This document shows positions 35,688 to 44,532 of a stretch of 64,000 nucleotides of DNA, in pieces. The translations under genes were made by a program, and so were the position numbers. The notes below the pieces were generated by a model that worked only from the letters and a program-made list of their open reading frames with translations, made no database searches and had not been told where the DNA came from. Source of the stretch: an uncultured Thiohalocapsa sp. (GTDB lineage: Bacteria; Pseudomonadota; Gammaproteobacteria; Chromatiales; Chromatiaceae). The stretch is taken from the NCBI RefSeq assembly GCF_913062725.1, contig NZ_CAJXWY010000010.1, positions 1 through 64,000 on the forward strand. Reading direction: 5' to 3'. Every line of letters begins with the position of its first letter. The first letter of the stretch is position 1.

Positions 35688-36920
35688 TCAGGCCTCTGGG
35701 GTGATTGCGGCATCGGTGGCGTCGACGCAGAGGAAGTCGCGAATGATGTGCGCCACGGTGTCGACGATCTGCGCCGCCTGGGCATTGTCGATGATGAGCG
35801 GTGGCAGCAGACGGACGACGCGTTGTGCGGTGACATTGATCAGGAGCCCTGCGCTGAGGGCGGTTGCGACCAGGTCGGCACAGGGTCGGTCGAGCTCGAT
35901 GCCGATCATGAGCCCGCGCCCGCGGATGGTGACGACGCCGGACAGGTCCGCAAGGGCGTCGCGCAGACCAGTGCGAATGCGCTCGCCCATGGCGGCGGCG
36001 TGTGCAGGGAGGTCGTCCGCTGCCAAGGCGTCCAGCACCGCCAGCGCCGCCCGACAGGCTATCGGGTTGCCGCCGAAGGTGGAGCCATGACTGCCCGGCC
36101 CGAGCACGTCGGCCGCTTCGCCGCGCGCCAGGCAGGCGCCAATGGGCACGCCATTGCCGAGGCCCTTGGCGAGTGTCATGACATCCGGGCGGATGCCCTC
36201 GTGCTGGTATGCGAAGAGCTTGCCGGTGCGACCCATACCGGCTTGCACCTCATCGAGCATCAGCAGCCAGCCGTGGCGGTCACAGAGCTCCCGCAGGCCG
36301 GCGAGGTAGCCGGCGCTGGGCACGACCACACCGCCTTCGCCCTGAATGGGCTCCACCAGCACCGCCACGATATTGGTGCGATTGCCGGCCGCGATCTCCA
36401 CGGCGCCGAGGTCATCGTAGGGGACGCGCACGAAACCGGAGACCAGTGGCTCGAAGCCGGCTTGGGCCTTGCGATTACCGGTCGCCGTGAGCGTCGCCAA
36501 CGTGCGGCCGTGAAAACTGTTCTCCATCACGAGGATTTCCGGGCGCTGGATACCGCGCCCGTGCGCCCGCAGGCGAGCGAGCTTGATGGCTGCTTCGTTC
36601 GCCTCGGCACCGGAGTTGGCGAAGAACACCCGTTCCATGCCGGCAGCATCGCACAGGCGATCCCCCAGGGCTTCCTGCGCTGGAATGCGATAGAGATTGG
36701 ACACGTGCACCAGTTGGGATGCCTGCTCGCAGATGGCCTCGCGCACACCCGGGTGGGCGTGGCCGAGGCCACAGACGGCGATGCCCGAGAGTGCATCGAG
36801 GTAGCGTCTGCCGTCGACCGACCACAGCCAGGCGCCGTCGCCGCGCTCGAAGCTGACGGGGAGCCGGCTGTAGGTGGCCATCAGAGGGCCGGCGAGATGG
36901 CCAGGCAGCTGTTGTGTCAT
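35688..36920 (-). CDS. argD: Acetylornithine aminotransferase
   Basis: A 410-aa class III PLP aminotransferase. The PLP-phosphate loop is NSGAEANEAAIKLAR, FHGRT follows, the cofactor Asp is in LMLDEVQAGMGRTG, and the Schiff-base Lys is in TLAKGLGNGVPIGA. GSHGSTFGGNPIACRAALAV completes the family pattern. It converts N-acetylglutamate semialdehyde to N-acetylornithine, and may also serve in lysine synthesis (DapC). ATG 36920 removes a 42-residue unconserved extension. argF follows at 105 bases. Confidence 0.94.
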   Translation of the reverse strand: MTQQLPGHLAGPLMATYSRLPVSFERGDGAWLWSVDGRRYLDALSGIAVCGLGHAHPGVREAICEQASQLVHVSNLYRIPAQEALGDRLCDAAGMERVFFANSGAEANEAAIKLARLRAHGRGIQRPEILVMENSFHGRTLATLTATGNRKAQAGFEPLVSGFVRVPYDDLGAVEIAAGNRTNIVAVLVEPIQGEGGVVVPSAGYLAGLRELCDRHGWLLMLDEVQAGMGRTGKLFAYQHEGIRPDVMTLAKGLGNGVPIGACLARGEAADVLGPGSHGSTFGGNPIACRAALAVLDALAADDLPAHAAAMGERIRTGLRDALADLSGVVTIRGRGLMIGIELDRPCADLVATALSAGLLINVTAQRVVRLLPPLIIDNAQAAQIVDTVAHIIRDFLCVDATDAAITPEA

Positions 36921-37404
36921 GAAAACCGAAACCCCGGACGGCGCCGAAAACGAAAAAGGCGACCCGGTGGTGGTGCGGGCCGCCCTCTGCGAATTGACGG
37001 TCTGCGGCATCGTCGCGATGATGTCGGCACCGCCGACGGCGACCATGCCCGGATCGCTACAAGAAAGAAGAAAGCCGTGCAGGATATCAGCACATTGTCA
37101 AGTCAGGCAAATCCTGCCGGGGGGTCGCAACGGCGCATGAGGTGTCGGCATCGGCCGACGTGGGGCCTCAGCGACTTATGGCTGGTGCCCTGGGCACCCT
37201 GGTATGCTCTCAAGTGATTGTCGCGCCGGCCCGGCGCGGCAGGCCGATGGGGGCGGCGGTTGCATGAACAGGCCGCGGTCCGGGCAAGATCTTTTGGTGC
37301 TCCATGCAGGCATACCCGGCGTACATCAACGTCCAGCGAAAGCTCCAGGCGGGATGGCGGCCGGCGGGCGTCAGCGCGCGGGGGCTGTCGTGAAGCCCGG
37401 AGCG
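36921..37404. other. Gap between argD and the retropepsin-like gene
   Basis: About 480 bases between divergent genes. The first 180 bases probably hold the argD promoter. The last part (37341 onward) is repeat copy 3. The intervening frame is open on the plus strand from 37204, but the peptide shows no domain. Confidence 0.35.
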
Positions 37405-37443
37405 ATGCTGCCATGGCGTCCCCCGCCAGTCGTTATCCAGCCG
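37341..37443. repeat. Palindromic repeat element, copy 3 (reverse orientation)
   Basis: Read on the opposite strand to copy 1. GCTGTCGTGAAGCC at 37384-37397 and GGCGTCCCCCGCCAG at 37415-37429 match the complement of copy 1, and it ends TTATCCAGCC. The left arm (37341-37363, GGGATGGCGG) is partly degraded. It overlaps the first codons of the downstream retropepsin-like gene. Confidence 0.65.
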
Positions 37444-38214
37444 GCAACAACCGACGCAGCGGCTCCGACGGGGTTGAGGTCGTGCGTCATCGCAGTGCTG
37501 CTCGCTGCGTTGCTGCTCGCGCCCGCGCTACCCACTCACGCCAGCGATACGCGACAGGTCGAGGTTGCCACGGAGCTCTCGCGGCTCGCCGCCAGCCACG
37601 GCTTCGTGGTGAGCGGTGACGAGCACCTGGCCGGGCGCATCGGTCGGTCGGAGCGTGGCGATCCGCTGCGACGGCTGCGGATTCTGTTGGAAGGATTCGA
37701 TCACATCATCATCGCCGACGGGCGCGGTGGTATCGAGCGTGTCATCGTACTTGGAGCGGTTGCGCCCGGCGCCTCGCCAACGCAGCCAATGGTGGCGGTG
37801 GACGGCGGGCCGCCACCGGCGACGCCGATCGAGCTTCCGACCGTGCGCCAGGGCAATCAGCATTCGGTGCGCGTGGCCCTGGAAGGCGCGGACGGGCGCC
37901 GCCTGGCGCGTCTGATGCTGATCGATACCGGCGCGGATACGGTGGTGTTACCCACCTCGCTCATCGCTGCCCTGGGCCTGGATGTGGGCACGCTGCGCGA
38001 GCGTGAGGTACAAACCGCAAACGGCACGACGCAAGCGCTCACGGGCACGCTCGATGCGGTCTGGCTCGGCGCCCGGCGGGTTACGGACGTCGCCGTCGCG
38101 TTCCTCGACGACGATAAGCTCGGCACCACCGGCCTGCTTGGCATGAGCGTGCTCGGACGCTATCAGCTCACCATCGATGATCAGGCGAACCGGATGACCC
38201 TGACCAGCCCGTAG
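37405..38214 (+). CDS. Exported retropepsin-like aspartic protease
   Basis: About 269 aa. A hydrophobic signal (CVIAVLLAALLLAPALPTHA) is followed by a small domain (about residues 55-120, VEVATELSRLAASHGFVVSG) that resembles secretin/STN-type short domains. The retropepsin fold comes next: LMLIDTGADTVVLP holds the catalytic DTGA and GLLGMSVLGRYQLTIDDQAN the C-terminal strand. Such clan AA proteins act as dimers; the substrate is unknown. The start is unclear. ATG 37405 (or GTG 37390) lies inside repeat copy 3, whereas TTG 37474 would give a clean 23-residue signal peptide and may be the true start. Confidence 0.78.
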   Translation: MLPWRPPPVVIQPATTDAAAPTGLRSCVIAVLLAALLLAPALPTHASDTRQVEVATELSRLAASHGFVVSGDEHLAGRIGRSERGDPLRRLRILLEGFDHIIIADGRGGIERVIVLGAVAPGASPTQPMVAVDGGPPPATPIELPTVRQGNQHSVRVALEGADGRRLARLMLIDTGADTVVLPTSLIAALGLDVGTLREREVQTANGTTQALTGTLDAVWLGARRVTDVAVAFLDDDKLGTTGLLGMSVLGRYQLTIDDQANRMTLTSP

Positions 38215-38296
38215 CGGGGGGGTGCTGCCAGGCCACCCGGGCGCCAGGACCCAGGGTGCCTGCGACCGAACGGGCGCCTGCGCGGTGCGTCGGCCC

Positions 38297-39094
38297 TCAG
38301 CCGCGCCGCCCAATGACCGGTCGCAGCCGCAGCGCCGGGTCTTGGCGATAGAAAGCCGCGAGCTGGGCGTAGACCTCGGGATAAGCGGCCCGCAGCCGGT
38401 GTGGCAGCTCGAAGAAGAGCTCACTGACGACGGCGAAGAATTCGGCCGGCGAGACTGCGCCATAGGGGTCCACCGCGCACAGGTCCGGGGCCGCCTCCAC
38501 GCGCTGGCACAGGTCGCCGTAGGCGCGCTGCATGGTCCGGGTCCAGCAGCCCTCATCCATGCCGCGATGCAGGGGCGGATGCCCGTTGGCGGCGCCGTCG
38601 CGCAGGTCCAGCTTGTGCGCCAGCTCATGGATGACGACGTTGTAGCCGTTGCGCTCGCGCCCGGCCAAGGCGTCCGTCAGCGAAAGGATCACGGGACCGC
38701 GCTCCCAAGCTTCGCCACTCTTGGGCTCGTCATCGATCCACACCAGGCCGTCCTCGTCCATCACCTCGCGGGCGGGCACGAACTCGTCCGGATAGACGAT
38801 CACCGCGTGCCAGCCCTGGTACCAGCCGAGCCCGAGCTCCAGCACCGGCAGTGCCGCCTGCAGCGCCAGCTCCATGCCGGTGCGCAGGTCCAGCTCGGCA
38901 CCGCCGGCGGCCTCGAAGGTCTTCTGGTGCAGGAACAGGGCTGCTGTGTCTACCAAACGTTTGCGGCTGGTGTCATCGAAGCCGTGCAGCAGCGCCAGCC
39001 CGGCGCAGACATCAGGCCACAAGGCGGGGTCGATGTTGGCATGGGCACGCGCGAGGCGGCGGCGCTGCCACCATCGGCTGACACGGTTGTTCAT
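38297..39094 (-). CDS. mtfA: MtfA-type zinc peptidase (Mlc titration factor)
   Basis: A 265-aa protein, the same length as E. coli MtfA. The gluzincin motif is [15 protein letters not shown] (H-E-x-x-H), and the third ligand region is [17 protein letters not shown]. The family-typical [20 protein letters not shown] and NGYNVVIHE runs are present. In enterics MtfA binds the glucose repressor Mlc and affects the PTS; here no mlc or pts gene is near. It is divergent from the acetolactate-synthase-like gene, with the start at ATG 39094. Confidence 0.92.
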   Translation of the reverse strand: MNNRVSRWWQRRRLARAHANIDPALWPDVCAGLALLHGFDDTSRKRLVDTAALFLHQKTFEAAGGAELDLRTGMELALQAALPVLELGLGWYQGWHAVIVYPDEFVPAREVMDEDGLVWIDDEPKSGEAWERGPVILSLTDALAGRERNGYNVVIHELAHKLDLRDGAANGHPPLHRGMDEGCWTRTMQRAYGDLCQRVEAAPDLCAVDPYGAVSPAEFFAVVSELFFELPHRLRAAYPEVYAQLAAFYRQDPALRLRPVIGRRG

Positions 39095-39224
39095 CAAGCT
39101 CCGGCGCCGCCTGCCGTCCCGGCTGCTGTCAAGGTGCTCGCAGTATTGGCCCGCATCATGGCGGGCCGCCATCAGCGTCGTATCATGCCTGAATCAGCAC
39201 AGGCTGCCACGAGCCGCGAGCGCC

Positions 39225-40967
39225 ATGACCAACGCCCATCCCACCTCCCGCAGCGGCGCCGCCGTCCTCTTCGATGTGCTGCTGGCGCTCGACGTGGCCG
39301 TCGTGTTTGCGCATACCGGCGGCGCGGTGATCCCCCTGCATGTGGAGATGAACAAGCGCCTGCGCCGACGCGAGCCGGTACCCCGGATGGTCATGTGCCG
39401 CCAGGAGCCGGGCGCCGGCCATGCGGCGGAAGGCTATGCCCGCGCCTGTGGACGCGTGGGTGTGGCGCTCGCCACCTCGGGGCCCGGCGCCACCAATCTC
39501 ACCACCCCCATCGCCGACGCCTACAAGGATTCCATCCCGACGGTCTTCATCACCGGCCAAGTGCCGAGCGCAGCCATCGGCAGCGATGCCTTCCAGGAGG
39601 TGGACACCGTTGGCATCACCCGACCCATCTCCAAGCACAACTATCTGGTCAGAGACGTCGCGGACCTGGAGTGGATGTTGCGCGAGGCCTTTGCGCTGGC
39701 CGCGGGCGGGCGCCCCGGGCCGGTGGTGGTGGACATCTGCAAGGATGTGCAGATGGCGCCGCTGACGGTGAGCAATCCGCCGCGCACACGCCACCGCCCG
39801 CAAGTGCCCTTCGATACCGCCGCCGCCGACGCCATCCTGCGCGCGCTCGCCGGCGCCGAGCGCCCGGTGATCAAGGCCGGCGGTGGCATCATTCATGCCG
39901 AGGCTGCGGCTGCGCTCTGCACCTTCGCCGAGCGCTTCGACACGCCGGTCACGACCACCTTCAACGCCCTGGGCGCCGTGCCCATGGGCTCGCCCTACAG
40001 CCTGGGCATGCCCGGCATGCACGGCAGCGTGCCGGCGAATTATGCGCTGCGCGAGGCGGATCTGATCCTCGCCCTCGGCGGGCGCTTCGACGATCGCGTC
40101 GCGGTGCAGGGGTTCGCCGAGCACAAGCGCATTGCGCATGTGGATATCGACCCGAGTGAGATCCGTAAGGTCCTCGAGTGCGATCTGCCGCTGGTGGCGT
40201 CCCTGGACCGGTTTCTGGCCCATGCGCTTCAGTCCGGACGCGCCGCCCGGCACAGCGATTGGATGGCGCGCGTGCGCCAGTGGCGCGAGCAGATGCCCCT
40301 GCCCTACGCTGAGGGCGACGCCATCAAGCCCCAGGCGGTCATCACCAGTCTGTCCGAGCTGACCGATGGTCAGGCCACCGTGGTCACCGGCGTCGGCCAG
40401 CATCAGATGTGGGCGGCGCAGTACTATCGTTTCAGCCGGCCGCGACAGTGGATCAGCTCCGGCGGGCTCGGCACCATGGGCTATGGCCTGCCGGCGGCCA
40501 TCGGCGCCTGGTACGCCAATCCGCACCACCCGGTGGTGCTGGTGGACGGCGACGGCAGCTTCCAGATGAACATGCAGGAGCTCGCCACCGTCGTCGCCAA
40601 CCGCATCCCGCTCAAGATGTTCGTCCTCAATAACAGCTTCCTCGGCATGGTGCGGCAGTGGGAGGACATGATGGATGACGGCCATCACCACGAGACCTGC
40701 CTGGCGCGGCAGTGGGATTGTGATGCGGACTGCACCAACGTCGATCCGAACTGCCGCCGCCAGCTGCCGAATCTCGCGGCCTTGGAGGCCGTTTATCCGC
40801 ATCTGAGGACTGCTCGCGTGCGTTTGCCGAGTCAGTTGCGGGAAGTCGTGCAGGCGGCCCTGGATGAGCCCGGACCCGTGTTGGTGGATGTCTGGGTAGA
40901 CAAGGCGGAAAACGTGCTTCCGATGGTGCCGCCGGGCAAGCGGCTGGCGGCCATGATCGAGCGTTGA
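39225..40967 (+). CDS. Acetolactate-synthase-like ThDP enzyme with a cysteine-rich insert
   Basis: A 580-aa ThDP-dependent enzyme of the acetolactate synthase large-subunit type. [16 protein letters not shown] carries the catalytic Glu, [20 protein letters not shown] and [19 protein letters not shown] are the core binding runs, and [20 protein letters not shown] with [12 protein letters not shown] is the ThDP-Mg motif (GDGS...NN). After this, the usual segment is replaced by [19 protein letters not shown] and VDPNCRRQ, which adds four cysteines. No ilvN small-subunit gene follows. It may be a catabolic or divergent AHAS; the reaction is inferred, not proven. Confidence 0.82.
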   Translation: MTNAHPTSRSGAAVLFDVLLALDVAVVFAHTGGAVIPLHVEMNKRLRRREPVPRMVMCRQEPGAGHAAEGYARACGRVGVALATSGPGATNLTTPIADAYKDSIPTVFITGQVPSAAIGSDAFQEVDTVGITRPISKHNYLVRDVADLEWMLREAFALAAGGRPGPVVVDICKDVQMAPLTVSNPPRTRHRPQVPFDTAAADAILRALAGAERPVIKAGGGIIHAEAAAALCTFAERFDTPVTTTFNALGAVPMGSPYSLGMPGMHGSVPANYALREADLILALGGRFDDRVAVQGFAEHKRIAHVDIDPSEIRKVLECDLPLVASLDRFLAHALQSGRAARHSDWMARVRQWREQMPLPYAEGDAIKPQAVITSLSELTDGQATVVTGVGQHQMWAAQYYRFSRPRQWISSGGLGTMGYGLPAAIGAWYANPHHPVVLVDGDGSFQMNMQELATVVANRIPLKMFVLNNSFLGMVRQWEDMMDDGHHHETCLARQWDCDADCTNVDPNCRRQLPNLAALEAVYPHLRTARVRLPSQLREVVQAALDEPGPVLVDVWVDKAENVLPMVPPGKRLAAMIER

Positions 40968-40999
40968 GTCGTGGATTCAGTAGCTTGTGCCGTTCGCGC

Positions 41000-41029
41000 C
41001 TGACGGCGGCTGGCCAATTCGGCTACACT
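41000..41029 (+). promoter_or_regulatory. Possible promoter of the hemerythrin-like gene
   Basis: CTGACG (41000-41005), an 18-base spacer, TACACT (41024-41029): four of six matches in each box. It lies 185 bases before the ATG at 41215. Confidence 0.35.
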
Positions 41030-41214
41030 TCGCATGGGTTTAGCCGTTGCCCGACACATCCGTTGTGCCGGATGCTGATGGCCAGGCCGACGGGCGAGAC
41101 CGCAGCGGCAATCGGACCCGGCGCGCCAGCGCCGCCCACCGGCTGCCTCGCACCCGCACACCATTCATAACAGCCCGCAGACTACGACTGCGCTCCGATG
41201 GAGGATGCCACGCA

Positions 41215-41655
41215 ATGACTGCCTTCTCTAAGCTGCATGCCCAAAACCACAAGATCACCGAGCTCTCGAACGTCTTCCTCTACCTCGTGCAGAGCCGCGA
41301 GATGTGCGACACCGAGACCGCGTGCGATGTCTTCTTCGAATACACCGGGAAGGTCAAGGAGCACATGGAACTGGTGGATCGGGAGCTGTGCGGCAAGCTG
41401 ATCTCCTACCCCGACCAGACGGTCAAGAACACCGCCGATCGCTTCCTTTCGGGCTCCACCGAGATCAAGCGCATCTTCAACACATACCTCAAGGACTGGT
41501 GCAGCGAGTCGAGCCGCCGGCTCACCATCCGCGACCACGACGAATTCCTGAGCGAGACCGAGCAGATGTTCGGACTGGTGCTGGACCGCATCCAGCGCGA
41601 GACCGAGCACCTGTATCCGCTGATCCGCAAACTGGAAGAGCGCGAAGCCGCTTGA
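41215..41655 (+). CDS. Hemerythrin-like protein
   Basis: A 146-aa all-helical protein. Histidines and acidic residues are placed on four helices as in HHE/hemerythrin-like domains: AQNHKITELSNV, YTGKVKEHMELVDREL, RDHDEFLSETEQMF and RETEHLYPLI. The set is not the full canonical diiron pattern, so iron binding is likely but unproven. It could act in oxygen, NO or iron handling, which would suit a diazotroph. The start ATG has a GGAGG-like run at 41200-41204. The pterin dehydratase gene follows at 199 bases. Confidence 0.68.
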   Translation: MTAFSKLHAQNHKITELSNVFLYLVQSREMCDTETACDVFFEYTGKVKEHMELVDRELCGKLISYPDQTVKNTADRFLSGSTEIKRIFNTYLKDWCSESSRRLTIRDHDEFLSETEQMFGLVLDRIQRETEHLYPLIRKLEEREAA

Positions 41656-41854
41656 GCGCAAGCCCCGCACCATCAGTCAAGCCGAGCGCAGCGCGAAGCG
41701 GGCCGAAGCGGTCGCTGCTGACGCAACCGGCGACAAGTCGCACGCGCGAGGGGGCTGCGGCGTCCGCGCCGCGAGCCCCGTCGTCCCGCGCCACTTGAAG
41801 CGGGGCAGCGACGGGGCAACTTCCCGTCTCATCGTGTCCAAACAGGAGATCGTG

Positions 41855-42157
41855 ATGAGCCGCACCAGATTGACCGCAGAGGAGATCCAGGCCTCCCTGG
41901 ACGCCCTCAACGCCTCTGCGTCCGTGCCGTGGACGGTCGTCGACGGCAAGCTGCACAAAGAGTTCCAGTTCAGGGACTTCAACGAGGCTTTCGGCTTCAT
42001 GGCCCGCGCCGCGCTGGTGGCGGAGTCCATGGACCATCACCCCGAGTGGTTCAACGTCTACCGCAGCGTGCGCGTCGACCTCGCCACACACGACGCCGGC
42101 GGCATCACTGCGCTGGACTTCGGTCTCGCCGGACGGATGGAGACGATCGCCGGCTGA
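41855..42157 (+). CDS. 4a-hydroxytetrahydrobiopterin dehydratase (pterin-4a-carbinolamine dehydratase)
   Basis: A 100-aa protein of the PCD/DCoH family, which recycles pterin cofactor. The signature [E/D]-x(3)-H-H-[P]-x-W is present as MDHHPEWFNVY, with the family strand LHKEFQFRDFNEAFGFM before it and the second His/Asp in LATHDAGGITALDFGLA. The length is standard. AGGAG at 41844-41848 precedes ATG 41855. No phenylalanine hydroxylase gene is near. In bacteria the family may also serve molybdopterin metabolism. Confidence 0.93.
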   Translation: MSRTRLTAEEIQASLDALNASASVPWTVVDGKLHKEFQFRDFNEAFGFMARAALVAESMDHHPEWFNVYRSVRVDLATHDAGGITALDFGLAGRMETIAG

Positions 42158-42242
42158 TGATCGCCGCAAAGCGGTGAGCGCTGTTCGCGTACAGCCCCAC
42201 GAGCCGTGGGGCTGCGCACGGCCCTATCTGCGTGTGCGAGCG

Positions 42243-43109
42243 CTAGTCGAGCGCTGCCAGGCGTTTGCGCACGAACTCCGGCTGCGCCAGTGCGGCGGCA
42301 TGGATATCGGCGTTGTAGTAAGTGGTGCTCAACGCCGTGCCGGCATCATCGATGCGCCGGAAATCCGGGATGCACTCGCCGGTGGCCGCCATGGTGGCGC
42401 TCCACCAGCCCGAGGGATAGATGGCCTGTGGGAAGAACAGGGTGCGCACGGCGCCGAAGCCCGCCGTTCGCAGATCTTGGTGCATGCTGGCGATGATGTC
42501 CAGGTGGAGCAGCGGAGATTCGCTCTGCTGTACCAGCAGCCCGTCGTCGGCGAGGGCACGGCGGCAGTCGCTATAGAAGTCCGCGGTGAACAGGCCCTGG
42601 GCCGGACCGACCGGATCGGTGCTGTCGACGATGACCACGTCCAAGCCGCCGGGCTCGGCATCGGCCATCCACTGAATGCCATCGGCGAAGAGCAGCTTGG
42701 CGCGCGGATCGCCATTGCTGGCCGTGAGCGCCGGGAAGAACTGCTCGGCGACGCGGGTGACGCGCTCGTCGATGTCGATCTGCGTGACTTGCTCGACGTC
42801 CTGATGCTTCAGCACCTCGCGCAGGGTGCCACAGTCGCCGCCGCCGATGATGCACACGCGCTTCGGCGCGGGATGGGTCAGCAGCACCGGGTGGGCGAGC
42901 ATCTCGTGGTAGAGGAAGTTCTCGCGCGAGGAGAGCATGGTGAAGCCGTCGATGACCATCAGGTTGCCGAAATACTCGGTCTCGTAGACCTCGATGGTCT
43001 GATACTCGGTGCGTTCTTCGTGCAGCTTGCGCCGGATGCGCAACGAAAAGGCGCTGCCGGCGCCATCTTCCACTTCGGTGAACCAGTGTTTGTCGTCCAG
43101 GGTCGGCAT
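42243..43109 (-). CDS. speE: Spermidine synthase
   Basis: A 288-aa aminopropyltransferase that makes spermidine from putrescine and decarboxylated SAM. SAM-site motifs are IIGGGDCGTLREVLKHQDVE and IDIDERV. The catalytic Asp lies in DVVIVDSTDPVGPAQGLFT, and the substrate loop is GWWSATMAATG. The N-terminal beta domain with HEERTEYQTIEVYET is typical. ATG 43109 gives the same length as E. coli SpeE. It follows the ArsR-type gene by 73 bases on the same strand. speD is not in the window. Confidence 0.95.
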   Translation of the reverse strand: MPTLDDKHWFTEVEDGAGSAFSLRIRRKLHEERTEYQTIEVYETEYFGNLMVIDGFTMLSSRENFLYHEMLAHPVLLTHPAPKRVCIIGGGDCGTLREVLKHQDVEQVTQIDIDERVTRVAEQFFPALTASNGDPRAKLLFADGIQWMADAEPGGLDVVIVDSTDPVGPAQGLFTADFYSDCRRALADDGLLVQQSESPLLHLDIIASMHQDLRTAGFGAVRTLFFPQAIYPSGWWSATMAATGECIPDFRRIDDAGTALSTTYYNADIHAAALAQPEFVRKRLAALD

Positions 43110-43182
43110 AGAGCGGTTGTCGGGGCGGTTGTCGGGGGCTTGGCTGTGGGGGGGGTTGGGGCAATCGTCGAGGCGTTGGTGC

Positions 43183-43539
43183 TCAACGCGGATAGCGATC
43201 ATCGAGGTTGGCCGGACAGAGGACGTCACGCATGATACCGATGAGCTCCAGCAACTGGTGGTTGCGAATGCGGTAGAAAATGCGGTTGGCCTCTTTGCGG
43301 GCGACGACGATGTTTTTGTTGCGCAGCTGCTCGAGGTGCTGGGAGATGTTACTCTGCGAGGTGCCGGTGCGCTCGACGATCTCGCCGACCGATAGTTCCC
43401 GCTCGCCCAGGGAGCAGAGAATCTTCCAGCGCAGGGGGTGCGCCATCGCCTTCAGCGCCATGGCGGTCAGAGCGGTGTCCTCCTGCGAGGGTGGCGCGGA
43501 CTCATCCGCGGGATGTTGCTCGTTCATCGTTACAACCAT
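43183..43539 (-). CDS. ArsR-family winged-helix regulator with two conserved-position cysteines
   Basis: A 118-aa DNA-binding protein of the ArsR/SmtB fold: ALKAMAHPLRWKILCSLGE is helix 1-2, RTGTSQSNISQHLEQLRNKN is the recognition helix-turn-helix, and VVARKEANRIFYRI is the wing. The metal-site motif ELxVCEL of ArsR is absent. Cys42 (in ILC) and Cys108 (in DVLCP) stand where BigR/SqrR-type persulfide sensors carry their dithiol. ATG 43539 is used because AAGG lies 8-11 bases upstream. It could control itself and speE. The ligand is an inference. Confidence 0.82.
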   Translation of the reverse strand: MVVTMNEQHPADESAPPSQEDTALTAMALKAMAHPLRWKILCSLGERELSVGEIVERTGTSQSNISQHLEQLRNKNIVVARKEANRIFYRIRNHQLLELIGIMRDVLCPANLDDRYPR

Positions 43540-43629
43540 CGCTTACCTTTTGGTGGGCGCCCCTGCCGTGCTTGCGGGCCGCGTGATCCATCGTCGTTGT
43601 CGTGGTGCGTCCCTGCGGCGGCGGACGGG

Positions 43630-44532
43630 TCATGACAGGGCCTCCCGGTTGTCGCCGTCCCGGCTCTGGTATGCGGCCTCGTCGTCGACCCGGACATAGC
43701 CGCTCATGTCCTTGGCGATGCAGATGATCTCACTGATCTCGCCTGCCGCGTCCTTCACCGCCGTGCGCGAGAACAGGATCGGTACCCGGCTGCCGTCCTT
43801 GGCGATGAAGCGCGCCTCGATCTTGGCCAGCGCGCCGGTGCGGATCAGGGCCTCCAGCCAGGTGCCCATGAAGGCGCCGGCCTCTTCGTCGCCCTCCTCT
43901 TCGAAGACATCGCCGATGGACAGCCCGATCAAGTCCTGCTCGGGGTAGTCCAGCATCGCACAGGCCGCCGGGTTGGCCTGTTTGATCACGCCTTCGGCGT
44001 CGAGTACCAGCAGCGCTTCGCCCATGTACTGGACGATGTTCTCCAGATACTGGCGCGCCTGCTCCAGCGCGCGGGTGCGCTCGGCGACCTTTTCTTCGAG
44101 CGCGACATTGAGGGCGCGCTCCTTGGCGATGAGCCGGAAATAGGTGCTGATCTTGTTGATCAACAGGTTGTCATCGATGGGCTTGAGCAGATAGTCCACC
44201 GCGCCGACGGCGAAGCCGCGCTGCTGGAACTCCTCGGACTTGAAGGCCGCCGTGAGGAAGATGATCGGCACGTCGCGGGTGCGCTTGCGCAGCTTCAGCA
44301 ATGACGCCGTTTGGAAGCCGTCCATTTCCGGCATCTGCACGTCCAGGATGATGAGATCGATATCCCGGTGCTCCAGCGTCAAGTCGATGGCCTCGCGGCC
44401 GGAGGAGGCCTCCAGCACGCGGGCCGCATCCAGATGCTTCTCGATCAGCGTGCGCAGCGTATAGAGATTGTGCGCGTGATCGTCGACGATCAGGATCTTG
44501 TAACCGCAGCCCTCTGTCATGCCAGCCGTCAT
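43630..44532 (-). CDS. Response regulator with a PAS output domain
   Basis: A 300-aa protein. Residues 10-130 are a receiver domain: ILIVDDHAHNLYTLRTLI has the acidic pair, LIILDVQMPEMDGFQTA the phospho-Asp, and DYLLKPID the conserved Lys. A coiled-coil linker (about 140-165) and a PAS domain follow (about 170-285, with MGEALLVLDAEGVIKQANPA). No kinase, GGDEF or DNA-binding part is present, so it is probably a signalling adaptor. The ATG overlaps the stop of the upstream hybrid kinase (ATGA at 44529-44532), so the two are one translational unit. Confidence 0.88.
   Translation of the reverse strand: MTAGMTEGCGYKILIVDDHAHNLYTLRTLIEKHLDAARVLEASSGREAIDLTLEHRDIDLIILDVQMPEMDGFQTASLLKLRKRTRDVPIIFLTAAFKSEEFQQRGFAVGAVDYLLKPIDDNLLINKISTYFRLIAKERALNVALEEKVAERTRALEQARQYLENIVQYMGEALLVLDAEGVIKQANPAACAMLDYPEQDLIGLSIGDVFEEEGDEEAGAFMGTWLEALIRTGALAKIEARFIAKDGSRVPILFSRTAVKDAAGEISEIICIAKDMSGYVRVDDEAAYQSRDGDNREALS

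Noticed and set aside
35082..37217. 711-codon plus-strand frame opposite argF and argD
   Set aside because: Antisense to two well-identified arginine genes; no domain.
37405..38214. Retropepsin domain as evidence for a retroelement
   Set aside because: No reverse transcriptase, integrase or LTR nearby; exported single-domain aspartic proteases are ordinary chromosomal genes in proteobacteria.
39183..40802. Very long minus-strand open frame (539 codons) across the acetolactate-synthase-like gene
   Set aside because: It is the antisense shadow of a gene with clear ThDP motifs; its peptide is Gly/His/Arg-rich without any domain. GC-rich codon bias keeps such frames open.
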